The notes under the pieces were generated by a model. It saw only the letters and a program-made list of their open reading frames with translations. It was not told the DNA's origin and did not search any database. Shown here piece by piece: positions 22,281 to 32,324 of a DNA stretch of 64,000 bases. The DNA is taken from contig JAJSPD010000085.1 of the NCBI GenBank assembly GCA_021307315.1, positions 121,845-185,844 of the forward strand. The letters are read 5' to 3'. Each line of letters starts with the position of its first letter. Position 1 is the stretch's first letter. Origin of the DNA: Bisporella sp. PMI_857. Its lineage: Eukaryota; Ascomycota; Leotiomycetes; Helotiales; Helotiaceae. Both the position numbers and the translations under genes were made by a program.

Positions 22281-24299
22281 CGCATTGATAAGAAAGCTGT
22301 AATATTATTAGTAGTAGTCTATTTAGCCAGTTTTGGGTATACAAACAAGACTTTGTGAGAGTCTAAAAGGTCGAAAAACTGTCAAGAAGCTGAAAATGTT
22401 CTTGAAATACTGGCGAAGCTGTTGTAGAGTCGAAACAATAAAATGCAATTACTCTACATGCTAACTTTATTACGGCATTTGATTGGCTCAGGAGTTTCCA
22501 GGAGTTGCCAGGAGTTTGCGGGGCTGTTTAGCGTGTTTGGCAACGCGACAAAAGCGCGATTGAAAATCAAAATAGTTTTTGATTTGAACTCGCGATATTA
22601 TTAGTTCTATTAACTTAATCATTTTGAAAAGTATCACTTTCGATGCAGATTTAATCAATTATTATTTTTGTTTTTATAAGTAAATTGATCGCTATTATAT
22701 TTAATAGAGATGTACAGCTTTGAAGTTGAGCAAAATTTTGTTAGCAAAATTGAATGGTTAGCTTTTTTTTTAGGGCAAAAATTTTGCGAAAATCTCTCAG
22801 ACCCTCGGAGAGGAACCACCCTCCGAGCTCTTTTATTGGCTCAGGAGTTCGCAGGAGTTTACGCCCCACATGTGGGGCATATTACCTCTCCGAGGGTCTG
22901 ATTTATGAGATAAGTGGCATCCCTAACATAAAGACCATGACCACGTGACCGCCATAGGCGAGCTGGTAAGCGAGCCAATGGGCGTCTGGTGCGATATTGA
23001 GGACCGTGACACAATTCATCTTCACTGTTGTCAGCATATTGCAAATAACTTACAGCAAAGATTTGGCAATAAAATAAAGCCATTATTCTGGAAAGCCTGT
23101 AACGCAAAAACAAAGCAATTGTTCAAAGCCGAAATAATGAAAATGAAAAAAGTCAATAAAGCTGCGTTCGATTACCTTTGCGATATCGACAAAAAGCTAT
23201 AGACTAGAGCGTATTCTAAATATCCTCGGTTTGGCCATAATACTTCTAATATCGTTGAATCTCTAAATTCGGTTTGGAACAATTATCGACATATGCCTTC
23301 TCTTCAATTACTAGACGGTATTTATTTGTCAGTAACTGAAACGTAGTTGAAAAGGCGTTCAGCAATTAGCAAGTCAAATCACCTTGCCGACGTACCTATA
23401 GCCAGATTCAAAGATCGCTTTCATGCTTCTCGTCGATATCGAGTATTTCCTTCGAATAAGACTATTGCGCAAGTCGAAAAGCCTACAACAAGTCGTAAAT
23501 AGGTGGTCAATATCAATCAAAAACAATGCGACTGTGCAGATTTCTATAAGTATCAATCGCTTTGTTCTCACGCAATTGCAGCTGCAAGAGTTCTGCAAAT
23601 TGATTCAGCCGATTTATTTGATAGCTACTTTACTACAGCGATTTACAAGTCGACTTACCGCCATACAGTCATGCCAGTTTCAATCGAAAACCTTCTTCAC
23701 GATAATTCAATTAAACCACCGATATTGCGTAAAGCAACTGGCCGACCTCGGACAAAACGCGTACGCAAAAGTCAATAGAGCAAAAAACAAACACGCTGTA
23801 GGAATTGCCTTGATTAGGGCCATAATCGTCGTCGATGTACCAACCAGCCTGTTTCAAGCGGACGTCGAGAACGAGCTTACGAATGGCTAAAATCAGATTC
23901 TGAAGGAGAAGAGGAAGAGAAAGAGGAGGAGAAGAAGGATGAGGATAACGAGAATATTGAGGATGATGAGGAAGAATTGGAAGCTCAACGCCTTGATCAA
24001 GAGCTTGGAATACAAATAGAAGCTGTCGATATTATGTTGGGGCTGCGTAATAGCGACGACGACGACGACGACGACGACGACAACGACGAGCTTTCAGACG
24101 TTGATAGCGATATTTTCGATCAGGAACCTATTAAGCCTACCCCACCTGAATTACGATTTTCTACAAGGTCAGGAAGAGCGTATGGAATATAAATTGATTT
24201 GTGGAATTAGAGCAATAAAAGTACATTGGTTTTAGGTCTATATTCTATCTACAGCGTGCCTACAGCGTACCTACAGCGTGCCCACAGCGTGCCTACAGC

Positions 24300-24446
24300 G
24301 AGTGTTGGAGGCTTTCTGAAATACCACCAGTTATTTGGAAGCTTTCTCAAATACCATCAAAAGTGGTATCTGAGAAAGCCTCCAAATAAAGTGGTGGTAT
24401 CCGAGAAATATGGGCACTTTTCGGTGGTATCCCAGATATTTGCCGT
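24300..24446. repeat. Right terminal and subterminal repeats of the MULE
   Basis: Mirror of the left end: GGCTTTCTGAAATACCACC, then CTTTCTCAAATACCATC, then the terminal inverted repeat ending at 24446. Confidence 0.7.
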
Positions 24447-25084
24447 TATTTAAAAGCAACACGAGATCGAAATTTTGGACATTCAGCAAATTAATTACTT
24501 CTAGCTCCTCTCTTTTGGGCCAATTTGAATGCCTGCGCATGGCCCAGTGCGACATAGGTGGTTGGGCCAGCTCCAGAAGCGCCAAGGAGGACCCAGCGGC
24601 TGCGAGCGTAAAGGCTGAGCAGCAAATTGGTGCCCAAATCTTCCTGCCAAGCGGCAGACAACACAAGGCGGTGAAACCCCCAACCGCCAGTAGTACACGC
24701 TAGAATCAGAACAGCAATAAGCTGTGTCCTTACATCGTCTCTAAGCATAGGTTCATACCCACTAGAAATGCCAATGCTATAGAATAAAATTAATTCTTTC
24801 GCCCATATCGCTGATGCAAAACTGTCTAGGATTGTAAAATTGAAGATCGTGGTCAACAATGCTGTGAAACATTCGTTACCTGGACCTGATTGGACATCAT
24901 TACCTCCACAAAAGCCGGCGATTATGCCTATGGCTCTGCCCCGCGTAAAGGTGGCGTCGAACTCAGCCTCATAAGTAAGAACAGCTGAACATGGACCTTC
25001 GCTTGATATCAATGTTGAAAATCTGTGTCACGATCAGTGAAGAACCGCACAGCTTTATGCCATTTTACCCCAGACCGTTATGCT
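24447..25084. other. Spacer between MULE and NLR gene
   Basis: A long minus-strand frame (25012-24491) lacks a near ATG start and shows no known domain. This span should hold the promoter of the NLR gene at 25085. Confidence 0.4.
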
Positions 25085-28000
25085 ATGGCAGAACCTTTTG
25101 GCGTCGTTGGCGTTATTGGCCTGGTTATTCAAATCACCCAAGCAGTGGTTCAAATTGGCTTAGATTGGAAAGATGCACCAGACAATGTCAAAGCATTTAT
25201 GGCGGAGCTGGGAACCTTAAAAATTATATTGTCGGAAACAAATGCTAATATTATTCTTAATTCAGAATTCGAAAAAGCGTTTCATAATCGACCATCGCTT
25301 CTCTTTTCGCAGCTAGGTCCTAATGCTTCGAGTACAGACACAAAATTTATGTTGGACCTTTGTCGGGAAAAACTGGAAGATTTGCTGAAAGAGCTCACGA
25401 AAAAAGAATACGGCCACCGGCTAGGTTGGGACAGGTTAAAAGGAGCATTTTTGGCCAAAGCTACTCGAGATTCAGTCGAAAACCTTAGCCGACAGTGTCA
25501 AATCCTGAACTCTATGCTTTCTATCGATACAGCAGTGCTTGCGGCGAGTACTTACAAAAAAGTCAGCGAAGCAAAAGAAGAGCAGCAGCGATGGCATCAA
25601 ACGGACAACGAAACGTTATTAGCTATTCGAAACAGCGCTGATCGGTCCGAATTGTGGCAGAAAAGCAAAGAAAACCAAGCTATCCTTAACTGGCTCTCTC
25701 CGATCGATTATACTTCTCAGCAGCATGACTTTATCCGTAGACAACAGCCGGGAACTGGCCAATGGCTGTTAGATGCGGCGGAATATCAAGAATGGATAAG
25801 AGTGAAAAAGAAAACATTATTCTGCCCCGGGATCCCTGGCGCTGGAAAAACAATTCTGACAGCAATCGTAATTGATGACCTTAGTACGCGTTTTGCCAAC
25901 GAAAGAAATGTTGGGCTGGCTTATGTTTATTGCAATTTTAAACGGCAAGATAAGCAAAAAATTGACGATCTTTTTGCAAACCTACTGAAGCAGCTTAGCC
26001 AAGGAACAGTATCTCTGCTAAATAACATAAAATCTCTTTACGACCACCATTCAAAAAAGCAGTCTCGACCGGCGAAGGACGAAATCTTGAAAGCACTGCG
26101 GCATGCAGCTTCTACATTCTCGAGAGTTTTTATCATTGTTGATGCTTTAGACGAGTGCCAAGTGTCTGATGGCTGCCGAACGGAGCTTTTGTCAGAGCTT
26201 TTTGACCTCCAGGCAAAATGCCAGACCAATTTATTTGCGACTTCGAGGTTTCTCCCGGAAGTTGATAAAACATTCGAAAGTAGCATACATTTAGAAATTC
26301 GAGCAAGCGAACAGGATGTCCAGAGATACTTAGATGGTCACTTATCGTCGCTTCCGAAATTTGTACGAGATAATTCGGAACTAAAAAACGAAGTTAAATG
26401 TGAGATCATTAAGGCTGTCGATGGCATGTAAGTTTTTTAGTTTTTTTTTAGAGTTCTAGTAGATGATGCTAATACTTGCGCTTTATAGGTTCCTGCTTGC
26501 ACAGCTTCATCTTAACTCTTTAAAAGGGAAAAGATCCCCAAAAGCTGTCCGTACTGCTCTAAGCAAGCTTGTCACTGGATCCGAGGCGTATGACCGTGCG
26601 TACGAGGAAGCAATGGAAAGAATTGAAGGTCAACTTTCGGACGAAGAAGAGCTTGGAAAACAGGTACTCTATTGGATCATATGCGCAAAGCGCCCGTTAA
26701 CTACGGCTGAGCTTCAACACGCTCTTGCAGTTGAGCCTGAAGAAACGCAGCTTAACGTTGAGAATTTATCACAAGTAACAGATATGATTGCGGCATGCGC
26801 TGGACTAGTCACGGTTGACAAAGAAAGCAGAATCATTCGTTTAGTCCATTATACAACGCAAGAATACTTTAAACGAACTCAGCATAAATGGTTTCCTGCA
26901 GCAGAAGCGAGTATAGCATCGACTTGCATTACATACCTTTCTTTTTATTCATTTAACAGTGGAGCTTGCTGTTCCGATACTGAACTTGAAAAGCGACTTC
27001 AATCTAATATGCTATACTATTATGCCGCACAGAACTGGGGACATCACGCTCGAGGAGCTTCGGTTTTAATTACTGAAGTTGTGAACTTCCTGTGTCACGG
27101 ACCTAATTTGGAAGGATCAATCCAGGCTTTAATGGCTCAAAAACTTTATTCTATGCAGTCAAATTATAGCGAGAATTTTCCGAGAGGAATGACAGGACTG
27201 CACACAGCCGCGTATTTCGGTATCGAAAGCGTGATAAATATTTTGCTAGATCAGGGGCATCTCAACATACAGGATAGCAATGGTAAAACACCGCTAGCGT
27301 GGGCTGCTGAAAATGGCCATGAAGCTGTTGTCAGGCTGTTGCTTGACGCAAACAAAATCGATGTCGACTTACAAGACAAGTCCGGCCAGACCCCGCTATC
27401 GTGGGCTGCTCGAAATGGCCATGAAGCTGTTGTCAGGCTGTTGCTTGACACAGGTAAAATCGATATCGACTTACAAGACAAGTCCGGCCAGACACCGCTA
27501 TCGTGGGCTGCTCGAAATGGCCATGAAGCTATTGTTAGACTGTTGCTTGACACAGGTAAAATCTATGTCGACTTAAAAGACAAGTCCGGCCAGACACCGC
27601 TATTGCGGGCTGCTCGGAATGGCCATGAAGCTATTGTTAGACTGTTGCTTGGCACAGGAAAAGTTGATATTGACTCACAAAACAACGAGTCCAGCTGGAC
27701 ACCGCTGTTGTGGGCTGCTGATAATGGCCACGAAGCTATTGTTAGACTATTGCTTGACACAGGCAAGGTTGATATTAACTTCCAAGACAACGAGTACGGC
27801 CGGACACCGCTATCGTTGGCTGCTGAGAGTGGCCATGAAGCTGTTGTTAGGCTGCTGCTTGACACAGGAAAAGTTAATGTTGACTCACGAGACGAGTACG
27901 GCCACACACCGCTATCGTTGGCTGCTTGGAATGGCCACGAAGCTATTGTTAGACTGTTGCTTGACACAGGCAAAGTTGATATTAACTTCCAAGACAACGA

Positions 28001-29165
28001 GTACGGCCGGACACTGCTATCGTTGGCTGCTGAGAGTGGCCATGAAGCTGTTGTCAGGCTGTTGCTTGACACAGGAAAAGTTGATATCGACTCACGAAGC
28101 AAGTCGGGTCGCACACCGATATCGTTGGCTGCTCAGAATGGCCATGTAACTATTGTCAGGCTGTTGCTTGACACAGGCAAAGTTGATATCGACTCACAAG
28201 ACAAGTCCGGCCATATAACACTATCTTGGGCTGCTCAGGATAAGCGTAAAGCTGTTGCCAGACTGCGGCTTAACATAGGAACAGTTGATATTGACTCACG
28301 AGACGAGTACGGCCAGACACCGCTATCGTGGGCTGCTTGGAATGGCCATGAAGCTATTGTTAGACTGTTGCTTGACACAGGCAACGTTAATATCGACTCA
28401 CGAAGCAAGTCCGGTCACACACCGCTATCGTGGGCTGCTTGGAATGGCCATGAAGCTGTTGTCAGGCTGTTGCTTGACACAGGAAAAGTTGATATCGACT
28501 CACGAAGCAAGTCCGGCCAGACCCCGCTATTGTTGGCTGCTCAGAATGGCCATGTAACTATTGTCAGGCTGTTGCTTGACACAGGCAACGTTAATATCGA
28601 CTCACGAAGCAAGTCCGGTCACACACCGCTATCGTTGGCTGCTCAAAATAGCCATGAAGCTATTGTTAGACTGTTGCTTGACACAGGCAAAGTTGATATT
28701 AACTTCCAAGACAACGAGTATGGCCGGACACTGCTATCGTGGGCTGCTGAGAGTGGCCATGAAGCTGTTATCAGGCTGTTGCTTGACACAGGCAAAGTTG
28801 ATATCGACTCACGAAGCAAGTCCGGCCAGACGCTGCTATTGTGGGCTGCTGAGAATGGACGCGAAGCTATTGTCAGGCTATTGCTCGACACAGGAAAAGT
28901 TGATATTAACTTACAAGACAACGAGTACGGCCAGACGCCACTATCGTGGGCTGCCCAGAATGGGTACGAGGCTATTGTCAGTCTGCTGCTTGAGAATGGC
29001 GCGATTACAGATATAGTAAACCGAACTGGTTGCGCTAGTCTACAGCTAGCAGCATTGAATAAGCATGAGGAGATAGAGCGAATCTTGATAATGCACAATG
29101 CATATGAACCCGAAGACTTTTATGGTCTTCAAGCTCTTTTCTTTGAGGCATTAGTTACAGTATAG
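25085..29165 (+). CDS. NLR-like NACHT protein with 19 ankyrin repeats
   Basis: Exons 25085-26427 and 26489-29165, joined over a 61-nt GTAAGT...ATAG intron with GCTAAT branch site, give 1339 residues without a stop. I chose the ATG at 25085 because MAEPFGVVGVIGLVIQI is the usual start of fungal NLR N-terminal domains; an upstream in-frame extension has none of this character. The NACHT domain shows CPGIPGAGKT (Walker A) and VFIIVDALDEC (Walker B). From about residue 700 there are 19 ankyrin units of 34-35 residues built on GQTPLSWAARNGHEAIVRLL. Several units are almost identical at DNA level. Fungal NLRs of this build sense non-self and trigger cell death; ligand unknown. The gene begins about 640 bp right of the MULE end and shows no RIP-like stops. 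Confidence 0.9.
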
Positions 29166-29534
29166 CTTTAATATAACCACTACCTATTGATTTCAATGCG
29201 AAAGACACGAATAGTGCTTATCTATCACTATTTTCGATAAGAAACTACTACAGAATATCTTTGTCACGATCCCAATACCGGCGCCGGCTACAGCTGTTTG
29301 CAAGGCATCATATACGAAGATTCTAACCTAAGGAGGAAAGGTTTTGTGAATGAATGGATGAATGAAATGAATCTATTTCAAGTCTTGGCGGGGGTACGTT
29401 GCAAGTGCTGCATGGCTCCCCAGGCTCCAAAATCGAAGAAAAGATGCTAGAGGACATGCCTCTAGTATGGTGTAGCCTTTCCACTCTTGGTATATACAGA
29501 CGCCAGCATTGTATCCTAACTGCCAGCATAAAAA
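29166..29534. other. Intergenic with LTR-like debris
   Basis: From about 29263 a TGTCACGATCCC start and a CCTAAGGAGGAAAGGT stretch resemble the family B LTRs, but the right end is not clear. No gene seen. Confidence 0.4.
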
Positions 29535-30274
29535 CGTAACAGTTAAAGCCTGTTACAGGCTGTAGGCGAACTATCAAAGTAACGAAAGCTAGACGATGGC
29601 CAGCCGAAGACTTGCAGCTACGGGCTTGCGGCCACTACAAAGGCATATAATTTAGACTGTGGCGGGCTCCAACTGCCAGAATACCGTTCGGGAATACCGA
29701 AGCCTAAAACTCGGTAACTCTGTAAGTAAGGAATATAGAACGGTTGGGGAACAAAAGATATAAAGGAAAGTTCGAGCTTTCTGGGTGAAAGCAATCTTGG
29801 GCTTTCTTCATGAATTAAAAGGCCTACTCTTGATATCAATGCATCACTATTACAATTACATCACCAGTTGTCAGGTGCCAGGATGTCACGTGCTAAAGGG
29901 GCAAGGAGCGGCTCTGTCAGAAATATAAGATTAATAGTGGTATCACGTCGATAGAATACGGGTTGTTGTGTGCTTGTATTGTATGTTCTGTATCTACGTT
30001 GTAGACATGTAAGAGATTTCTAGTTTCTTGGCCTATTACGTAAGCCAGTTCCTGACAGGCTCGGTAAGAGCCATGATGCTGGGCATATATGGGCACGTGG
30101 GGAGCCGCCAGGGGTACGGAGGGTATAAGTAGGGGACTCGGGACGTAGTAGAGAGGGTAGAGATTAGTCTTGTATCAGAATTGCAGTTGACTTGTGCCAC
30201 ACTACTCCAGCACCTTACACCAGTTGAGCGTTCTTGTTATATTGCAATCCCTCCTGCTGCCCTCCTTTGTTACA
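29535..30274 (-). mobile_element. Solo LTR, family C, opened by another LTR
   Basis: Outer ends CGTAACAGTTAAAG and CCTCCTTTGTTACA match the reverse complement of the LTR at 48664-49041 along the length, including ACAGGCTGTA and GATGGCCAGCCGAAG. The left terminal base is C instead of T and no matching target duplication is seen. Confidence 0.75.
29869..30219 (+). mobile_element. Solo LTR nested in an older solo LTR
   Basis: TGTCAGGTGCC to CACCTTACA, 351 bp, flanked by CCAGT on both sides (29864-29868, 30220-30224). It carries GGTATAAGTAGGGG as a TATA-like segment. Confidence 0.85.
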
Positions 30275-30291
30275 CGATGCGGCTGTTTTTA

Positions 30292-31329
30292 CGGAATCGA
30301 TTAAAACGGGCACGAATAGCGTGGCGCTAGAGCCTTGGCAACATGGGAACCTTGTATTTAAGCGAGCCAATAGCTAAAAGAAGTGGCTTGGAGTGGCTAG
30401 GGGTGGCTAGGGGTGGCTAGGGGAGGCTGGGTCGGCATAATATATGGCCGATTGGCCGGCTACAAAGCACCTAGAATCCATGAATTCTAAAGCTTTTTTA
30501 CCTTACGATTTTTTGATCAATGGATGCTTTTACTTTACTACTGTCACGTCCCGTGCTCCCAAGCACACGTGACCTATATTAGGCGAGCTCTCAGAGCGCC
30601 TCGTGTATATATAGCCTGCTCTCCTCGAGCTCCTCTTCCTTCCTTAGCTATAGATTCTCGTATGATACCACCGTTGCCCTCTGTATCTGTAGATCCACAG
30701 CGCGTGTCGTGACAACTACGTGAGACTTGTCAAATTAGTCACGTGCGACAACTACTTTTTAATATCGCGTTACTTCGAAGCTGTAACGATCGCAATAGGA
30801 ATAGGTTTTACCGCTACGCCAGCTGGCCAAAAAGGCACTTGAATTGACCGAAAGGTCAATTCCCTATTCTGCTATATATAGGTCACGTACCGTGACAGAA
30901 GCTTAGTATAAGTGATTTTAAGCTTTATTGACCTACAGTTGACAATATTTACGTCATACAAAAAACAACAAAGTCAAAAGACTTTATTTCTCGGCTGATC
31001 AATTGTCGATTTAAGCGAGGCTATAAAGCTAAGCCTAATTCGGCCGCAAAACTATACAAGTGAAGCGTTGGATCAAAAGCGGACCCGCCTTTTTGAGCTA
31101 AGCGAGCTAGCTGGCCAATTGAATGAAAATGAAAAAAAGCCGGCTATTTCAGGATGGAAACAAGAAGTGCTCCACTTTTCTACGGCTTTGGTTGGTTCAT
31201 CATTAGACGAGTGGGTCTCTAGGGTACGTGATCCTATTTTGTTTTAGCTATTGGCTCGCTTAAATACAAGGTTCCCCTGTTGCCAAGGCTCTAGCACCGC
31301 GCTATTCGTGCTCGTTTTAATCGATTCCG
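30292..31329. mobile_element. 1.04-kb non-autonomous TIR element
   Basis: The first 88 bases from CGGAATCGATTAAAACG match the reverse complement of the last 88 with only a few differences. TTTTTA lies outside both ends (30286-30291, 31330-31335). No long reading frame is inside, so it is a MITE-like element. A family D LTR sits in it. Confidence 0.75.
30542..30714 (+). mobile_element. Solo LTR, family D, 173 bp
   Basis: TGTCACGTCCCG to CGTGTCGTGACA, flanked by ACTAC on both sides (30537-30541, 30715-30719), with the same CGTGTATATATAGCC segment as its sister copies. Confidence 0.9.
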
Positions 31330-31599
31330 TTTTTACGAGTCATCGAAGCTGATACGGGCTCTCGCGGCGAGCCCGTGGGAAATACGGTTAACGTGGAGGC
31401 CGACGGTCGTTACGTGTAGGTGCCCTCGACCGATATCTGCTTCTTCTAACTGCCGTCTGGTTTTATATATAGTCGCTGGTTGACGCGATCCACTCTACGC
31501 TTTCTGTCGCAGGATCCGGTCGTAGCGTTCTTGATACCCGTTATATACATGTAGAAAGTATTAGGAGCGTGGAAGGATATTAAAAATGAGTATTATTAA

Positions 31600-31780
31600 G
31601 CAGGATTTCTACGCTTTTTACATCGGAACCTAACAAATTTTCTGCAAATCCATTCCGATCACGGTATAAAAAGGATTCCGATATACACAGCCAAAAACCG
31701 GCCGTTCCAGACTTCCTTTCCGATATATAGAGGTTTCCGATATAAGGAGTTCCGATATAACCAGGTTTCACTGTATAGAA
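31600..31780. mobile_element. Probable end of a pogo/Tigger-like DNA transposon
   Basis: Several TCCGATAT-type subterminal repeats lead to GGTTATATCGG (reverse strand) and a CAGTGAAACC terminus followed by TA at about 31772. This resembles Tigger/pogo termini. The other end was not found. Confidence 0.35.
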
Positions 31781-31984
31781 GTACAGTGTCTTGCAATTGC
31801 AATATCGCACGGAAATGAATATTTGCTTGGAAGGATCGGCCTTATTGTAGCGAATTCAGAATTTGACTATGCTAAAATTACCTGGTCTCACATCAAACTA
31901 CCATTACAAGACTAGCCGGGCGTAGCATCAAAATACCAAATGAATTCCCGATTCGAAGATTCCATAGTTTGGCGTTTACCATAG

Positions 31985-32301
31985 TGTTACGCGCATCGCT
32001 AACAGGCTTATGCCTTAGGGGCCTGAGGCTCGGTAAGCTTGGCTTACACAGAGAACCCCTGGGTAAGAAGGTCACGTGATGGATCATGGCTTCTGCAATG
32101 ATCCAACCCCGCGGAGACCCTATATAAGTAGATGGCTTTCCCATTAGATAGGAGCTTCGTGCTCAACTCAAATAGTATTTTTCAGTAGCATACTTGTTAT
32201 TGGGATCCAGTCTTATATGTGATATACCTACTTCTCCCCAGACCAACAACCTCGGACCAGGATCTTTTATCCATATTGGGTCAGCCAATAGGACCGTAAC
32301 A
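31985..32301 (+). mobile_element. Solo LTR, 317 bp
   Basis: TGTTACGCGCATC to GACCGTAACA, flanked by CATAG on both sides (31980-31984, 32302-32306). It contains CCTATATAAGTAGATGG, shared with 5688-6005. Confidence 0.85.
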
Positions 32302-32324
32302 CATAGCTTTTAAGTGAATATCAA

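Larger units (their letters stand above)
11521..22913 (-). mobile_element. 11.4-kb TIR element with helicase and DUF6589-like genes
   Basis: Its ends are the inverted repeats TTATCTCATAAATCAGACCC...; about 25 bp match perfectly. A perfect 9-bp target duplication GTGGCATCC lies at 11512-11520 and 22914-22922. The surrounding LTR sequence shows that exactly this segment was inserted. Both internal genes lie on the minus strand. The subterminal block CGAGGGTCTGAGAGATTTTC recurs inside each end. I know no named element with this pair of genes and these ends, and treat it as an unassigned DNA transposon family. Confidence 0.85.
11418..23011 (-). mobile_element. Solo LTR, family B, split by the 11.4-kb element
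   Basis: The two halves 11418-11520 and 22923-23011, joined across one GTGGCATCC, give a TGTCACG...CCGTGACA LTR that aligns along its length with the copy at 8889-9080 in reverse. The whole is flanked by CAATT (11413-11417 and 23012-23016). Removing it restores the transposase reading PAAI-HLHCC. Confidence 0.9.
8551..24192 (+). pseudogene. MULE transposase, broken into four pieces
   Basis: The start ATGGCTCTTTCTG at 8551 opens the N-terminal zinc-binding domain (CRTPKLCNFKIKACD, then HLEPHTC). Pieces are 8551-8888, 9086-9168, 10999-11417 and 23017-24192, and the frame is restored exactly when each insertion and one target-site copy are removed. The MULE DDE core shows FFAIDGTY and FISDREKG, followed by CCQHIANNLQQRF. 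A SWIM finger (CDCADFYKYQSLCSHA) and a CCHC knuckle (CRNCLD, GHNRRRC) follow, then an acidic tail encoded by a GAC repeat. Stops lie at former tryptophan codons, for example after VVPLA and IEDQR and inside the knuckle, so it is inactive. Confidence 0.85.
8224..24446 (+). mobile_element. 16.2-kb Mutator-like element (MULE) filled with nested insertions
   Basis: The left end ACGGCAAATATCTGGG and its reverse complement at 24446 bound terminal inverted repeats of about 70-80 bp, nearly identical through the GATACCACCG and CCACTTTATTTG segments. TATTTAA lies outside both ends (8217-8223 and 24447-24453) as a probable target-site duplication; classical MULEs make about 9 bp, so the exact edge is uncertain. 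Inside is a MULE transposase in pieces. The bulk of the length is later insertions, including an 11.4-kb element. Confidence 0.85.

Noticed and set aside
24491..25012. Minus-strand frame of 173 codons upstream of the NLR
   Set aside because: Its first codon is TTG, the first ATG is far inside, and there is no domain or signal peptide. It is not strong enough to call a gene.
27251..29098. Long antisense and alternate-frame reading frames over the ankyrin repeats
   Set aside because: They follow the 102-105-bp periodicity of the sense repeat and are shadows of the NLR frame.
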